Position numbers and translations under genes: made by a program
Part shown: positions 1-14,036 of the stretch, in pieces
Layout of the letters: each line of letters starts with the position of its first letter
Numbering within the stretch: position 1 is the first letter of the stretch
Origin: Chalara sp. BL73
Taxonomy: Eukaryota; Ascomycota; Leotiomycetes; Helotiales
Assembly (NCBI GenBank): GCA_918026815.1
Contig: CAKJVC010000148.1
Span: forward strand, 744,001-808,000
Length of the DNA: 64,000 nt
Direction of reading: 5' to 3'
Notes under the pieces: generated by a model
The model's database searches: none
Told to the model about the DNA's origin: nothing
What the model saw: only the letters and a program-made list of their open reading frames with translations

Positions 1-22
1 ATTTATTTGTGCCTAGCCTTGC

Positions 23-3000
23 TCATGTGAGTTCCATTTCCAAACTACCAACTTCTCCCGGCTTTCCTACCTCAAGCACTTTTCCTCCCCCTAGCTTTAC
101 ACAGAAGTCTGCACCTCTGACCGCTTCAACACGATGCGCGATAGTGATCACGGTACTCTCCTTCATTTCTTCGCGCAGTATCTCTTGGATGCGCCCTGCA
201 GTCTCGAAATCAATAGAGGCTGTTGCCTCATCCATCACCACAATCGCGCTTCTTCTCAATAATGCCCTTGCTAGGCCTACCAGCTGTCTCTGTCCTTGAC
301 TCAGATTCCTTCCACCAGAATCAATATGCGTGTCAAGTGACCAATTATGCCGGCCAGCGATCTTCTCAAGAACCGCAGCGCAGTCGGTATCAGAGAATTC
401 GGAGAGTGGATCCAGATTGGATTGCATAGTGCCAGGGAATAGAACAGGCTCCTGCGCCAGGAATGTTATGCGGGAACGCAGAGCCTGGGTATTGACTTGC
501 GAGATATCAATACCGTCTATCAAAATGCGGCCGGATGTGGGAGGTGTGGTTGCAAGGAGTGCAAGCGCCAGTGTGCTTTTACCAGATCCAGTGCGGCCTA
601 TCAATGCTGTAGTGGAGCCGCCTTTAATAGTTAGAGAGACATCCGAGAGGGCGGGATCGAGATGTGGTGCGTAGGATATTGAGACACCTTCAAAAGTGAT
701 GTCACTGCCAAGACTGGGCCAGTAGGCCGGTGGATCGATGTCTCCTGGTGGTTCTTGGTCGAGGTGTAGCAATTCGACCACTCGTTCCACAGACACAAAG
801 TCCATTTGTAGCTGTCCGTAGGCCCTACAGAGGATGTGCGTGGAGATGACAAAGGACGAGGCGGCGGTAAGAAGGAAGGCTGTCATGCCTGGGGTCACGC
901 CAGTATAGAGGGCGAGGATGGTGAGGAGGAAGGTGGAGATTGCGGAGAGGGCATCGAACCGGTATGTAAGCCATGCTTGCAGACTCCAGTAGAAATGATC
1001 CATTTTCTGGAAGTTGTCGGTGACAGCGATTACGCGTTCTTGGAAGCGATATTGTGCGCAGAAAGCACGGATGGTGGTCAGCCCTTCTGTTAGAGCCCCG
1101 AAATTGGAAATTAAGGGCGTTAGTGAGACCATTTCCAGACGGCGTAAGCTTTGTGATGTTGGGATGAAATGTGAGAATATCGCCATGAACGTTACCGTGA
1201 GTAGTATGGCGAAGATCAGGAATAACGGAGTGACGGATGCGATAATGATTATGGAGCCTAGCCAGACGAAGAACATCATGGCTATCTGCTGGAATTGAGA
1301 GCTAATATTGCCATCCACGGTGTTGATATCAGATGTAAGCCGGTTCACTGGATGGGATCGGAGTTAGCCATTTGTTTTTCGATATCAAATCACACTTGAC
1401 AGACGTCCAATAACCACATTGGCAAGTTTAACAAGGGGGTGCTGGGAGAATAATAGCTGATACTGGCACTTACTCAGGCGTCCAACAGGTGTAACGTCAT
1501 AGAATCGGAAGGTAGCATGAATGCATTTTTGCATCACCCTCTCAAATAAGCTCTTCCCTGCATGGTAGATTATGACGATCGAAAATCCAGAAAAAAAGGA
1601 ATAAGTGATCACTGTTGCTAAAGAGATTAAGAAATACCCAACCAGCCAGGGCAGTATGTCGTCATCCGGAGAGGGCATATCTTCGAAAGGATTTTTTACC
1701 CTGATATAAAGCTCGATGGGCTTTTTATATGCTTCACCCCATTGTTTAAGAAACCAGTTTCTTCCGATGATTGCAAGGCGGAACAGTATAAGGACAATGA
1801 CGAGCACAAACCACCACCTTAGTTTGCCTGCTTTGATATACTCCCAGTAGACTGAGAGCATGACTCCACCGTGCGCACGATGTTCGTCTTCGATGAATTT
1901 ATCAGGGATAGCCGCAAGCTGCTGGTCGTCATCATCTTTCGGGGGATCATTTGTCGACTCTGAGGACTTGACCCGACTTAAGTCATTGGATTCTAAGGTT
2001 TCCAGATCTATGGCTCGTGCGTGTTTGTCATGAATCTCGATGACTTGGTCTGCTAAGGCGATACAGAGATCAGTCCGATGGGTGACCAAGATTGTGGTCC
2101 GCCCTTCGAGTAACGGTCCTTTAATGCACCGCCGCACAATTATCTCGGCAGTTTGATGATCCAGTGCTGAAAGTGGATCATCTAAGAACAATATCTTTGA
2201 ATGGGAATAGACTGCTCTTGCAAGCGCAAGACGAGCTTTCTGACCACCCGAAAGCCCTACACCATTCTCACCGACTAATGACAAATCACCATGTTTGAAG
2301 TTTGCCATATCCGGTATCAACGCACACGCTTCTAATACCTCTTTATAGCGTGTACTATCATACGGTGATGAGAACAGAATATTTTCCCTAATGCTCATGC
2401 TTTGCAACCATGGCGTTTGAGCACAATATCCAACCATTTCGTTGGTACGATGGTATTCTCCAGCTGTTAGGTCAGCTTCGCCTAGTAAAGCCTGTAACAG
2501 CGCAGTTTTCCCAGACCCAACTTGTCCAAAAACTACAGTCAGCCCAGGTGGGAATGAGAGAGTAATGCCCTCCAAGACAGATTCCCTAAATCCAGGCCAA
2601 GAAAATGATGCGTTTTTCATTTCGAGATAGGTCGAAGAAGTTGAAGCTTCTTCAGCGTCTAGCTTATCCGGCTCGCTCATGAATTTCTCAATTCTCTCAA
2701 TAGAAACTTTTGCGTTCAAAAGCACTGTGATCAAATTCGGTAGTTCGCGCAAATTGTCCTCGAGCATCGAAAACAGTTGCAGGGCTGGGAATGCAACTTC
2801 AACTCGGAGCGGCAGGCCAGCAAGCACTGTATATGCATAGAAAGCTGCAACTGGAAACATGCCACTACCAAACACATTTACGACAGATATAAGGCTTCGC
2901 CACAAGGCTGTGATGACTCTGAGCTTCAGTTCGTGCTGGCGTGCTTCCATGATACGTTCAAGCCAGGCATCTTGCCATCCATACCATCTAAGATGTCGGA

Positions 3001-4796
3001 TGGACTCTACAAGTTGAGAGATTTTCTGAAGCTTGACGTCTGAAGCAATTCTGCGATCCTTTTCCCACTGTAAGAGTGTCCTTGCGATGACGGCGTTAAG
3101 TGCTTGAGCAATAAATACTGTGATAACGCCAAGCAGACAGGGCCAGCCTATGAGTTTCCAAATAAGTATCACTGAGAACACTATTCCAAGAGGTTGCGTG
3201 ATGAGGGACGGGAATTCCCAAAATCTTTGTATAGTTAGGACGTTTCATATCTTAATCTATGGATTACATACCTTTGAGCGACTTCATAAGCATCAAATCT
3301 ACGTACACATTAGTAACAGATTCGTTATGGTTACCAGCACGACATACCGCATAATATTGAGAATTTTGCCCATAGTCGCCAGGTCATCTTGATCTGATGA
3401 CTTCCCCTTCGAACGGCCGCAACATGCTCGATATGGTAGCGACAGATAGTATACAGCCATAGACCATATTCCCTGACTCTCTTCGTTTTTCACTCCATTT
3501 AGGTGGCCATTGTGCTGTCCATTCTCCTTTGCTTCTGAACTTATGCTTACAACCTTTCGAGACAAGGTCTTTTCATAAAGCATAGTGATCATTTCTCCTC
3601 TTGACCTCTCATAACATCTCCTTCCATACCAGAGACTGAAGACAGACGATTGAGTTGCGACGAGGCGAACAATCAGTGAAAGAATAGCATATGTCAATGC
3701 GGCACTCCTGGGTGCTTGCGGATTGTCCATGGACTGAAGAATCTTTTGTAGGAACACAGGTGCCGAGAAATCTAGATCCCTGTTAGCAAAAATTGCAGAT
3801 ACCCCAGTGCTACTCATACTTGCAAGCAGCTCAATAAGAGCCAAAATACCCATAAAAATTAAATCTATCCCATTCGCTACCAAAAGCCTTCGAATTACTG
3901 TTCCCTCTAATTCTTTAAACTTGTCTGTCAAAAGCCGATGCTTAAACTCATATCCAAGACTCCAAACGTCACCGTCATGAAGCTGCCTTGTCTTTCCCAC
4001 GCTGATGAGAGGGGCCATCCATGAGACAGTCATATATTGCCATAAGGTAAGATTATCCTCTGGACTTCTGAGTCCATTTGTAGGTTCTCCAAAAGCTGGA
4101 CTTATGTCTCTAGTCGAAAGCAATGGGTCCCGTAATGGCATATTTATAATGATACATAGAGCAATGAATGCAGCGAGAATGTCCAAAACAACGGGGATAT
4201 CATCTTGTCGTAGTTCATAAGCTGAGTCCGTCAGGACTATAGCTTGCGAGACGAAGATGCTACCGCTTAGAATTAACAGAGATTTTGGTGTATGTGTTGG
4301 AGGATAGATAGCGACGATGACACTACTAATAGCCCAAGAGATTGCTGGAAATAGCTTGTATATCCGAAAGGCAGGATGGAAAACCGTAAATACTTGTAAT
4401 AGGAATCCAATGACAGAAGTGGCGAGCAATTTGAGAGCTAAAGATGTGTATGTTCTTTTGCTTTTAGAAACTAGCTCCCCTTGAGGCTCTCTCGCTTCCT
4501 GAATAATGTTTTGCGCCCATTGCGGCACCCTCAAGCGCCATGGAAGCAATTTCACCAAAAGGGTGACAATAATGCATGTTGCAACAGCAAGAGGTATTGC
4601 TGCGATATATGGCAGCGCACACTTTTCAAAACGTGCTTGAACGGGATCCTGGTTATACCAAATTAGTGGCCGTTCTTTGGGGACGAGGGATGTTGGGATT
4701 TTGTACCCAAAAACGCGGACAGGAGGGCCAATCGTCCTTCGAGGCTATTGCTAGATGTCCATTAATAGCTCCATCTTGGACCAAAAGCTGTACCAT
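23..4796 (-). CDS. ABCC-type multidrug resistance ABC transporter, full length
   Basis: This is a full-size ABC exporter of subfamily C (MRP type), likely moving conjugated or hydrophobic compounds across the plasma or vacuolar membrane. Five exons are inferred: 4796-4707, 4648-3348, 3298-3272, 3224-1474 and 1347-23, giving 1497 aa in frame. The first exon ends in CPRFW, which joins DPVQARFEKC as in MRP N-termini. A 27-nt microexon restores FDAYEVAQ. Order is TMD0, TMD1, NBD1, TMD2, NBD2. NBD1 has Walker A GQVGSGKT near residue 706, LSGGQ near 797, and Walker B LFLDDP with Asp in place of the catalytic Glu, which is usual for ABCC. NBD2 has GRTGSGKST near 1307, LSQGQ, and VVMDEA with the catalytic Glu. 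One hydrolytic site is therefore expected. The substrate cannot be told from sequence. The start is the first ATG giving a complete N-terminus. Confidence 0.9.
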
Positions 4797-5445
4797 TATG
4801 AGCCTGAGATTGAGGCTCTAGCAGCCTCTATCGTATTCAGTTCTCTCTGTTAGACATCAGTCATAATTCATGAGATGAAAATAGTATGTTCACGACGCAA
4901 TTGGAGGGATGATGGATACGAGTGTAAAAAGCATCAATATGCAAGAGAACAGAAGTGTGTGCTTGTTAACAAATTGGAGTTCTTGATTCTTACCGGTTGA
5001 AAAGGCAAATGTTCCCTTGCAGGTGGGGAAAATCAGGGTGGCGCATTGCACAGGGGTGGGATGTCTACACGTGATAACAACAGCATCCGAACATTTTCAT
5101 AGCTTAGATTGATCTCTTTTACATTCAACATCCTTTCATTAATTAAAATGAGAGTTCTGTCAATATCATATCATTATTCGACATCTTTGGTACCCCAAAT
5201 CGTATTTACCACTATCGCTTTTCGTACATGCATATGCTTATGCATTTGAGTATCAACCATCCTTTCCCATATAGAACCATATGCACTCCTGTAAATGCCC
5301 GTTGTGAGCGCCCACTATGTTTTCCTGAAACACCAGCTGCGCATCGCCCATCATATGACCAATTCCCCCAATATGACATACGCCTTATTAATGCAAATAT
5401 AAAATAAATTCGTAGCGCTTTCCTCTGCCTAATCGGCTAGGATGT
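4797..5445. other. Intergenic, upstream of the ABC transporter and downstream of the arrestin gene
   Basis: About 650 bp with no supported gene. It must hold the transporter promoter and the arrestin 3' region. No motif stands out. Confidence 0.5.
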
Positions 5446-8223
5446 TCACGCTGCCTGATGTGTTCCTCCATTCAAGCGGGCGAGTGCCTGCGCGTTAAAC
5501 ATGAAGTTTCGATCAATATCCATACTTCTGTTAATTCTACCTCCGGGCGTTGGAACATTGACCCTTCCACGGTACATGACCCGGTTTCTGCCCTCGTCGT
5601 CTGTATCCTCTTCCTCATCTTCATCATCAAACGCAAGACCTCGACGGTGAAAATAGTCGGCAAGCCCATTAACACTAGGCGTTCCGATAATGTCATCGTA
5701 GAGTGGAGGAGGAGTCTTCAACGGCTCAAGCAACGGGGGCGGAGGCTCCACATCTTCAAAAGCAGGCGGATTGTATGATGGGTGTCTGAGTAGGTGGATA
5801 GGGCGTTCTGAGCCGATTTGTTGCGGAACCTCATGAGTGCGTTGCACACCAGCGGCTGAACTTGTAGAGAGATGTGCTTGAGGCGGCAAAGCCAGATGGG
5901 GTGTTTCAACCACATCGACAGACCTTTGACCATCACGCAAGTTATTAAGTGTAGGGACAATGTCGCTTGATGTGTGCGGAGTGGTATTCGAGACTGTGGC
6001 ATCTGGACAACCACAGTTATGCTGCTGGGCCAGAGCAGTTTGGTTAGGTCCCGAATATTCTGGAAGTTCTAGATTTTCCCGAGTTGCTCGACAGTCTAAA
6101 ATGGTGAATGGCGAATCAATAGATATCTCAAAATGTCGCCTCTTTCCATCGGGATTCTCAGGATCTCGTCGAGATATTCGCATCACAATCTGGGGAACTA
6201 TTAGCAAATATACAGAATTTAGGGACAATCAAACTCTACCTTAATCCAATGATGCACGTCGACGTTCTTCCACGTGCAGTCATGATGCAATCTCTTTGTC
6301 TCATCCTTCTTCATTATTTTACACGTTGGCAATTGGACCTGCATTTCAATTTCCGTAGGGCCAATCAATCTTTCAACTGGCAAGTCAATATCGCCAAGGA
6401 GGTTTTCTGTCGGTTCCGGTAGGGGGCCAGTAATGTTATTACGATGTCGCACCCTCTCAGCCTCCCATCGTCCTCTCTCACGCTCTTCGGGGGATGGCTC
6501 ACCGCCCGCATTAAATTTGATATCACACATGCTGTATTCCTTTGCGAGAGGTTTCCCCGCGACTTTCTCAATGAGGAGAATTTTCCGCTGAGCACCTTTG
6601 GCATCACGTCTTATAACTCTCCGATCGGACGTATGATAATCAACGTTTTCACTTACATAGACCTTTAACTTATGAATTTGCACTTTGTCCAAAGGCATAA
6701 GTTTAAATGCTATAGGAATTTTTGATCCTAATGGAAAAGATTTCCCAGATATCACAATCTCATAGTGCAGTTGATCCTCCCAGCGGCGGCTGATTGAGAT
6801 CGGTTCTACCAACTCTAGAGAATCCTCCGAAGGCGATCTGATTACTAGCACCTCTTTGGATCCTATTAAGTTCGACTTGAACGTGCCAGACCGTTCGATG
6901 AAGCACTCTAGCATCCATCTCACGGAAGCATTTGGCAATTCCGTGGTTTCAGGGCTAGAATTGTCGATGTTGAATTCAAAATTGTACTCGAAAGTCCCCG
7001 GAGGAAACGTTTGGTAGCCTTTCTGTGCCGGAGTTGGCCCGTACGGTGAATCACCTTTCTGGAAGCTGCGAGCTTGTACGCTTTGTAGAGACAATCTTTT
7101 CGTGTCTCTCGCGGATACGGTTGATAAGGTCGAAGATCTAGTCGATCTATTGCTAAGAATTGGTAATGACAAGAGAGATTGCGCCGGCGACGAGCTGTTG
7201 TTGCTGCCATTTGCGGAAGACAAATTATTGAGGTTGGTGACTGAAGAATTCGCTGAGCCCGGTTTCAGAGTATAGTTGCACGAAATACCATATGGTAGAT
7301 TCTCCTCTCCAGCAAAAGCAGCATTAAAGAATGGCAAACGATGGTTTCCAAAGGAATCTTCTTGAAAGGTCTCGATTTTGGCAGGAGGGATACCTAATCA
7401 TGGTGAGCTCCGAAATACTTATGGGAAAGACTTTGTTCATACCTTCTGGCCACTCAGTTCGGCCTTTCCCGGTGAAAGACAGATTTATAGACTTCAGCTT
7501 GATATTTCTGGTGACCTTTAAAATAAGCTTTCCTCGAACCATAGCCGGTGCATGACCTTGGGCAGTTCTAGCAGTGCCATCATGGTCGAGTCCCGTCAGA
7601 AAAGTGGTTGGCTCCTGTAAAGTGATATAGCATGAAACTCCCCCACCAGAGCATATCGGTTTCTCAATTTCTACTGCGCCGCTTATAGATCCTGTTGACA
7701 ACGCCCGTTCCCTAGTTTGTCTAGCAACTGATCCTCGAGCATCGAGCGACGTCCTCCCCATTTCAGTCGCATCTAAACCTGAGACCCCCAGCAATGCGGG
7801 TCTCCCCTGAGATGCAGCTTCCGGTGGAGGCGCAGGTACGATCGTAGACAACCTTCGAGGCATCGTTGAATCTGTAGGCGTCGCACTGGCCGTAGAGGAG
7901 GAGGCGGTAGCGGAGGAAGAGGAAAGGGAAGAGAGAACCGAGCCGAGCACCTTCTTTGCGGTCTCTCGAGAAGCCAGCTTTCTTAAGTCTATGGGATATC
8001 GCGGGGTATTCTTGGGCTCTTTGGTGGGCAATTGGGGCCGCAGTTCGAGAGGCACGTAACCAGGTGGTGAACGAGTGATGCGAATTGAATGCGGTCGTCG
8101 CTGTCGAGGTCGACACGGAGGATCCGGCAGTCTTGGGGCTTGCGATTGCTCTGCAACTGTGTTTAGTCTCGGAGTATAGTATATTCTGCCGCTGGTACTA
8201 TAATAAGATATGGCTGCTGTCAT
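5446..8223 (-). CDS. Arrestin-related trafficking adaptor (ART), PPxY-containing
   Basis: Three exons (8223-7443, 7393-6240, 6189-5446) give 892 aa; both introns are about 50 nt and phase-consistent. The N-terminal part is basic and Ser-rich. An arrestin N-lobe follows (motifs CYITLQEPTTFLTG and RGKLILKVTR), with a long Ser-rich insertion, then the rest of the arrestin fold (GTFEYNFEFNID, YEIVISGKSFPLGSKIPIAFKL) and an arrestin C-lobe ending in HFEISIDSPFTILDCRA. The tail is Pro-rich and contains PPPLYDD, a PPxY motif. In yeast, ART proteins use such motifs to bring the Rsp5 ubiquitin ligase to plasma membrane transporters, so a role in nutrient-regulated endocytosis is inferred. It resembles fungal arrestin-domain proteins of the Aly type, but the exact orthologue is not assigned. 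The tail also holds an acidic run (DDEDEEEDTDDE). Confidence 0.85.
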
Positions 8224-10570
8224 TTTGAAGGCCCGTTAGCGATACCGTTGAAGTGAAGCTTGCGGAAGATGGCAGGTAATGATAGCATGGAGATGATATG
8301 CCTTCTGCTTTCCTGCGTCTCTGCCATGGCACAGGCACAAGAGCGAAAGGAATCTGGCCATGCTCACACTAAGTCATGAGGTGCAACGAACGTCCCTATA
8401 CCGCTCAAACTGACACAGGGACGGGCTAGTGGGGGGTGTATTACAACCAGGTGATAAGAAGCATGCGACTGGTCTCCAAGGGATGTACATACCAAATTAA
8501 TTTAGGGTTGCATATACTATAGAGCTCATCAAACAAGGAGGTGAGGGATGTTTCCTCTGCCAGCACATGAAAACAATCCTTTTGAATGGGGGGGAAGGGG
8601 ATTTTGTCGTCATAAGAATCAAGGTTTGCAGCTGTTCGCAGGGTGTGGCTGGCGGTCCACGACAAGAGTCCCCAAGATCAAAACATCGGTGAGATTCTAG
8701 TCGGCCGCGTTGCCTGAAGTCCGATGTATACCCGACAGTCAACTAGAGGGATGATAATCAAAAGCAATAAAGGAAAGCGTTTGGAAAGCTGGTGTGGTCA
8801 TGTAAATATGGGGTAGTGGAAGCGGATAGGGCGAATTCTTTACCTACGTAGTTGAGGGGAATGGGTGCAGGGTCTGGAAGTCAAGTCCTCCACCCGGTAC
8901 AACAGATAGGGTTAAGTCCCGCTCACGGGTGTGCCGGCAACCCTGATGAAGCAAATCACATACCGGTCCGTGGCAGTGAGGTTAGTCAGCCTTACTGATA
9001 GGGATAAGCGTGAGAGAAATTAAAAATCTTTGTACGAAATCCATTCATCATGCAATTCTCTGCCTGTGGTGATAAACCACTATGATATTACAATACATGG
9101 AACTGAGAAGTAGGGATGAAAGAGCATATCCGGCCGCTGCCAAGATCTTGGGTCCTTTTCTCCTTCTAGAAATACCAAGCATTGTAGCCTTGTCGATAAA
9201 AACCTGATCCCAAAGGCGTTGCAGGATCGAGGCCTCGACAAGTGTTGAAAAAAGGGGAAAACCCTGTTTTATTCTGGCTATGTCCAAAGCGACTTGGTTT
9301 CATAGTCAATTGCCCAATTCGGGCTCGTTGCTCTTCAAGTGCCGCATGCAATGCTCTTGGCTTCATATGCCAGCACAACCGACCTTGATCCAGGAACCTG
9401 GGAGCAAATGAAGATCTGAGCATCATCTGCATGAAAACCGTTTGTTTTGGAAATGAATCAAAAGTGGATTATAAATAGCATAGGTCTATGGCTACACTTT
9501 GGCATCGCCCTAGATTAATACTCCACTACTTTTTGCCTTTGCATGCAATGTTCACTAATATGAAAAAGGACATTATCGCATAGTCCTGGATGAGTACAGT
9601 ACAGTCTTGTCTGCAGATGGTTTGTAAAAATTCACAATGATGATCCACCGGGGCTTCCCGCGCTGACCGGAATCCGGTGGGTTCATACGGATCGCCTGAG
9701 ACGCGCAATCTCAACTGGCTGAGCACTGTAGCACGGGATACGAGTGAATATCGACGGCTTGTTCGGGGACCGGGAGGCGCAGGCAAGCTCTGGGAGACTG
9801 GAGTAAGTAGGATGGGGGAAAGAGCCTGTCAGCCACTCACATCATCAATCACCCTGCTGAACCAGGGTTTTGAACCTCATTCGCGCTCTTCAAACCTTCA
9901 ACGAACGCAAAAGAGTGAGTTAAGTGTTAGACTACCTCGGCATTGTTATTGCCCTCCAATGAAAGGTAGCCCAGCGGAATCCTACGCGAAATTCTTCATC
10001 TATGCTGCAGCCTCACTGGGGTGGTGTGCTTGAATTTTGAATTCATTGCAACTCACACCTAAGGTGTATGTACAGTAACTTCCCACATATCGCTAGAACG
10101 GATGAAAAGCCCGAGAACTAGAATTTATCATTGTCGAACCGAGGTCCCATAAAGATGAGGAATTGCTGTAGAGGGTACCAGATCGCAATGGTTATGACAT
10201 TCAGATGAACCTATGGGAAGGTGCAGGGAGAAGTAACAGTGAGAATACTCCCAGTGCTTGGTACATTTCAAGCCCGCCCTGGAGAAAATCACTTTAGCTA
10301 TAAAGAACAAAATCGGAAAACTAAACCAGAATTCCATTAAACGAATATTTATGCTCACTCGAGTTTTATTTGATTGTTGCAAGTAGGTAATAGGTAAGTA
10401 AGACTATGACATCTTGGCTTTTGAGGGATGGCGAATAAAAGGGGCCATTCTTATCACCACGTGAGGACATGTTCTTTATCTCGCCCCATTCTTAATGTTG
10501 ACGCGACAGGACAAGAACGCGGTTGACATTGGGATTTTGGATGACTGTAACTCCCATCTGCACCAACATA
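8224..10570. other. Long divergent intergenic region
   Basis: About 2.3 kb between the divergent arrestin gene and the BRCT gene. Both promoters must lie here. Short open frames around 9.1-9.8 kb on both strands show no recognisable domain, no consistent intron signals and no convincing start context, so no gene is called. No tRNA was found. Confidence 0.5.
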
Positions 10571-13106
10571 ATGGCATATCCGAGCCCACGATCAGAATCT
10601 CCTAAGCGTGGAGATTGTGCAGCTCCGTTGAATAGCGATGCTGATCCCCATCCGCTACGAGGAGTCGTCATTTGCTGCACCTCAGTCGACGATGAGAAAC
10701 GCGTAAATCCACCTCCTCTGAAATGCTCTGCCATCTTTAGATCGCGAATACTGATACGCAATTGCAGACCCAGCTCGCTCAGTATGCTCAACAGATGGGC
10801 GCAAAGCACCTTTTCGATTTAACGTCCGATGTTACACATCTCATTGTAGGTGCATATGATACACCGAAATACAGATATGTCGCGAAAGAACGACCAGATG
10901 TAAAGCCAATGGCATTGGATTGGGTACAGGCACTCAGGGAGCTTTGGATAAACGATAAGGAGATAAATTTTGAGGCTCTCGAAAAGGAGCACACGTTGCC
11001 TACTTTGTCGACGTTAAAGTTCAGCATGACTGGATGTGAAGATCGTAAGTAGTGCAGCTCTTCGGGCCGAACAGGACCGTACTAATACATCGGATAGCTA
11101 CCGAAAGACTGCAGATTGCAGAATCAGTCAGATCCAATGGTGGCATATACGAAGGCGATTTGACCAAACAAATTACACATTTGATATCGTTCCGAACCGA
11201 AGGTGCCAAATACAAAGCTGCAAAGACCTGGGGGCTACACATTGTCTCCATTGAATGGCTGCGAGATAGTTTGGAAAGAGGTATGATACTGGATGAAAAC
11301 CTTTATGATCCTATTTTGCCACTGGAACAGAGGGGTGTCGGAGCGTGGGACCAGACCAAGAAGAGAACATCATTAGGGAAAAGAGTTCGAGACGACAGTA
11401 ACGGCAATGGAAAAGAGACAAAGCGGAAAATTCGCAGAACTGCGAGCGCAAGACTGAGTAGTGCACATGAGGGCATATGGGGAGACATCGTTGCCACCGG
11501 TGTACCCCAAGTCATGAGAAGCGGCGTGTGGGAAAGTAATGATGAGCAAAATGGAACACATATAACTGAGGCGCTAAAGAACGAGTGCAGACGAGGCTCT
11601 GCCATCGGAACCGTTGCTGCATTGGATACTACCCAAGAGATTAAAGGGATGTTTAGCTCTTGCAGTTTCTTCTTAGATGGGTTCGAGCCGAAGAAGTTCC
11701 AGATTCTATGCAACCATATGTTGCCACACGGCGCAGAAATATGCAACACTTTGGAGGACTTATTGAGATCGATCAATCACGCCTCAGCCACTCGACTATT
11801 CAGAATTATACCCAGCTCTCTTGTCGAGCATGAAAATGGAGACGTCACCTCGAATGTAGAAGTAGTTACTGAATGGTGGGTTGAACGATGTCTTCATAAC
11901 AAGACGTTCCTTGAGCCATCGTCACATGTCATAGGACGCCCATTCCCCAAGTTTCCCATAAAAGAATTCAACGACATAACAATATCCTCTGCTGCCTTTA
12001 GCGGTATCGATCTTCTACATCTTAAAAAGGCAGTTGAATTGATTGGGGCCAAATATAGCGAAGATATGACCCGCCATTCATCGGTGCTAATCACGAAATC
12101 GACTGTTGGCTTGAGAAAAGACAAAAGTGACCATGCTCGCGAATGGAACATACCAATATTGGATGCAGACTGGCTTTGGGACTCAATAACAGCTAGTCAT
12201 AAATTACCTTATTCTAAATACGCATGCAGACAAAAACGAAGATCAGGATCAGCACCTATTGAAAAGTCAATCGTCAAAGGGAATCCGGTTGAAAGATCAA
12301 AAAGCGATATACATAAAGCATATTCGACGATAGAAATTAGTTCTTTGAATCAGCATACACATCGAAACTCAAAATTGGATACTTCAACTTTTACAGCTGA
12401 TAAGCAAGCACGAACCAAGCAGGAAGAGCCTGCACAGAACAAAAACACGCCAACAGGAAATAAAAGCGACTTAACAAATCCAGGTTCTAAGACGCCAACA
12501 CAGCCACTATCTGAAATCAATCCAAATTCCACTGCCAAAATAGTTCCTCGTGATCTTGCGCCAAGCAACAATCTTGTGCCTCAAGAGCAAGAAGACCCTG
12601 ATATCAGCTTCAATATCTCCAGTCTTCTTGCCAAGACCAAAAAATCAGTACAGCCAGCACAAAGCGAAGCACCAGAAGCTCGCAAAAGGAGTGCAAAGAA
12701 GATTCTTGGACGTGTCACAAGCAACCTCTCCTCCGCATCTGCTCCATTCTCCCGCGCGTCGTCGGTCGAGTCCACGACCACAGGACGTCCCGCAGAAATC
12801 TTGACCGAATCCGGAAAGGCGGGATCAGGCTACTCGGCTCTGGAACAAATTCCAATGGAACTGTTCCTGGATGCGGGTAATGATCGGCTTATTCAGCAAG
12901 ATATTGATAGCCAACCACCAGCAACACAGCTCGTGTACGATGATCCAGGAAGCGATGCATACAAGGATCGCATTCAGGCGAGGATGAATGGGCAAACTGT
13001 GGATGTGCGACGGAAGCTTACAAAGCAAAAGGCTATCACATTAGGCGATATCAGTGATGCGAATAAAGTGCGCACGGGTAGCAGGAGGAAGCCTGGATTT
13101 AGATGA
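10571..13106 (+). CDS. rad4: BRCT-repeat replication/checkpoint scaffold, Rad4/Dpb11/TopBP1-like
   Basis: Three exons (10571-10702, 10768-11044, 11098-13106) give 805 aa. The N-terminal BRCT pair is clear: LRGVVICCTSVDDEKR joins TQLAQYAQQMGAKHLFDLTSDVTHLIVG across intron 1, and FSMTGCEDP joins TERLQIAESVRSNGG across intron 2. BRCT-2 has GDLTKQITHLI and ends in IVSIEWLRDSLERG. Two further BRCT-like units follow, with SSCSFFLDGF...VTEWWVERCL and ITISSAAFSGIDLLHL...WNIPILDADWLWDSI. The C-terminus is long, polar and probably disordered. In yeasts these proteins link CDK-phosphorylated Sld2/Sld3 to origins and activate Mec1/Rad3 signalling, so a nuclear replication-checkpoint role is expected. The ATG at 10571 has A at -3 and G at +4; an in-frame ATG at 10541 has a weaker context. 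Confidence 0.88.
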
Positions 13107-14036
13107 TATTACTTATGTAATATCATAATGCAGAATAGAATGACGGACTAGATACCCAGTATATGCAGGCAATAAACTAGTCAGCTCGTGTGTTCACGTT
13201 CAATGATGTCCGATTCTAGATATTTAGCATCATTTTCTCCACAATATCGCTTTTCCTTGCAACTGCCGAATATTTGTTCGCGCTTGTATGAGAAGGATCA
13301 TTCAACTATCTCTATAGCCTGCTTCTTGCTCTGCTACTCAGTGTTATGCTAAAGAGGCACTTGTCATTTTGGAATATGCTTTCAAGCATCATTCGGATTG
13401 AGTGTCTGCAGAAAGCCTGATCATGGTTTTCTGGGCACGACATATATTTGAGTACTGTGAATAATTTCAATAAGAAGCCGTATGCAACCGTTTTAGTTGG
13501 AATAAATTCAGAGGAATCGCTTTTGTGATGCTATAGCAGGTATAAGGCTGTGCTTGAGTGGATCAAGTGATAGCGGCGGTGAACATCGTGTTTCGGGATT
13601 TATTCATACCTTGATTCAAGCCTGAATATCAATGATGTATGCTAGTTCGATGACCCTTCAGCTCGCATGTACTGGCATGTGAATGACAGAGGATTCGCCC
13701 AGAAAAGAGCTGAGGTTCACTTGAGCCCAATGTGTCGCAATGCATCAATGACGAAGTTCATTCTTGCCCATGAATCAAATTCAAACTACTTTCTCTCTGC
13801 TAGCTACAAAAACCAACATCCCATGCTCTCGGCCCATCTTGATTCTACCATCCCGCTTCGAATATTTATCTCCAGCCCTTCCTCAAACCGGCCGTACACA
13901 AGGCTATTACATCTTTCCAATAATCTCGATATTACATCTTAACATCTCTCTCACCAAAGAAGTTTACACAATCTATCTCGGGATCTCGGATCAGCATATA
14001 ATACCTCTCTCATTTTTAAAATCCGTCCAGCCGGCA
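13107..14036. other. Intergenic; the last ~250 bp look like a leader
   Basis: No gene recognised. From about 13770 onward the strand becomes pyrimidine-rich with several TATA-like stretches (around 13995-14003). It may be the promoter and leader of the small ORF at 14037. A longer open frame from 13764 runs into that ORF but has no recognisable content upstream of 14037. Confidence 0.35.

Noticed and set aside
9048..9786. Several open frames of 79-88 codons upstream of the BRCT gene
   Set aside because: Overlapping frames on both strands, no conserved motif, low-complexity content.
13764..14036. N-terminal extension of the 14037 ORF
   Set aside because: The extension is pyrimidine-rich leader-like sequence; its translation has no features. 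The downstream ATG is preferred.
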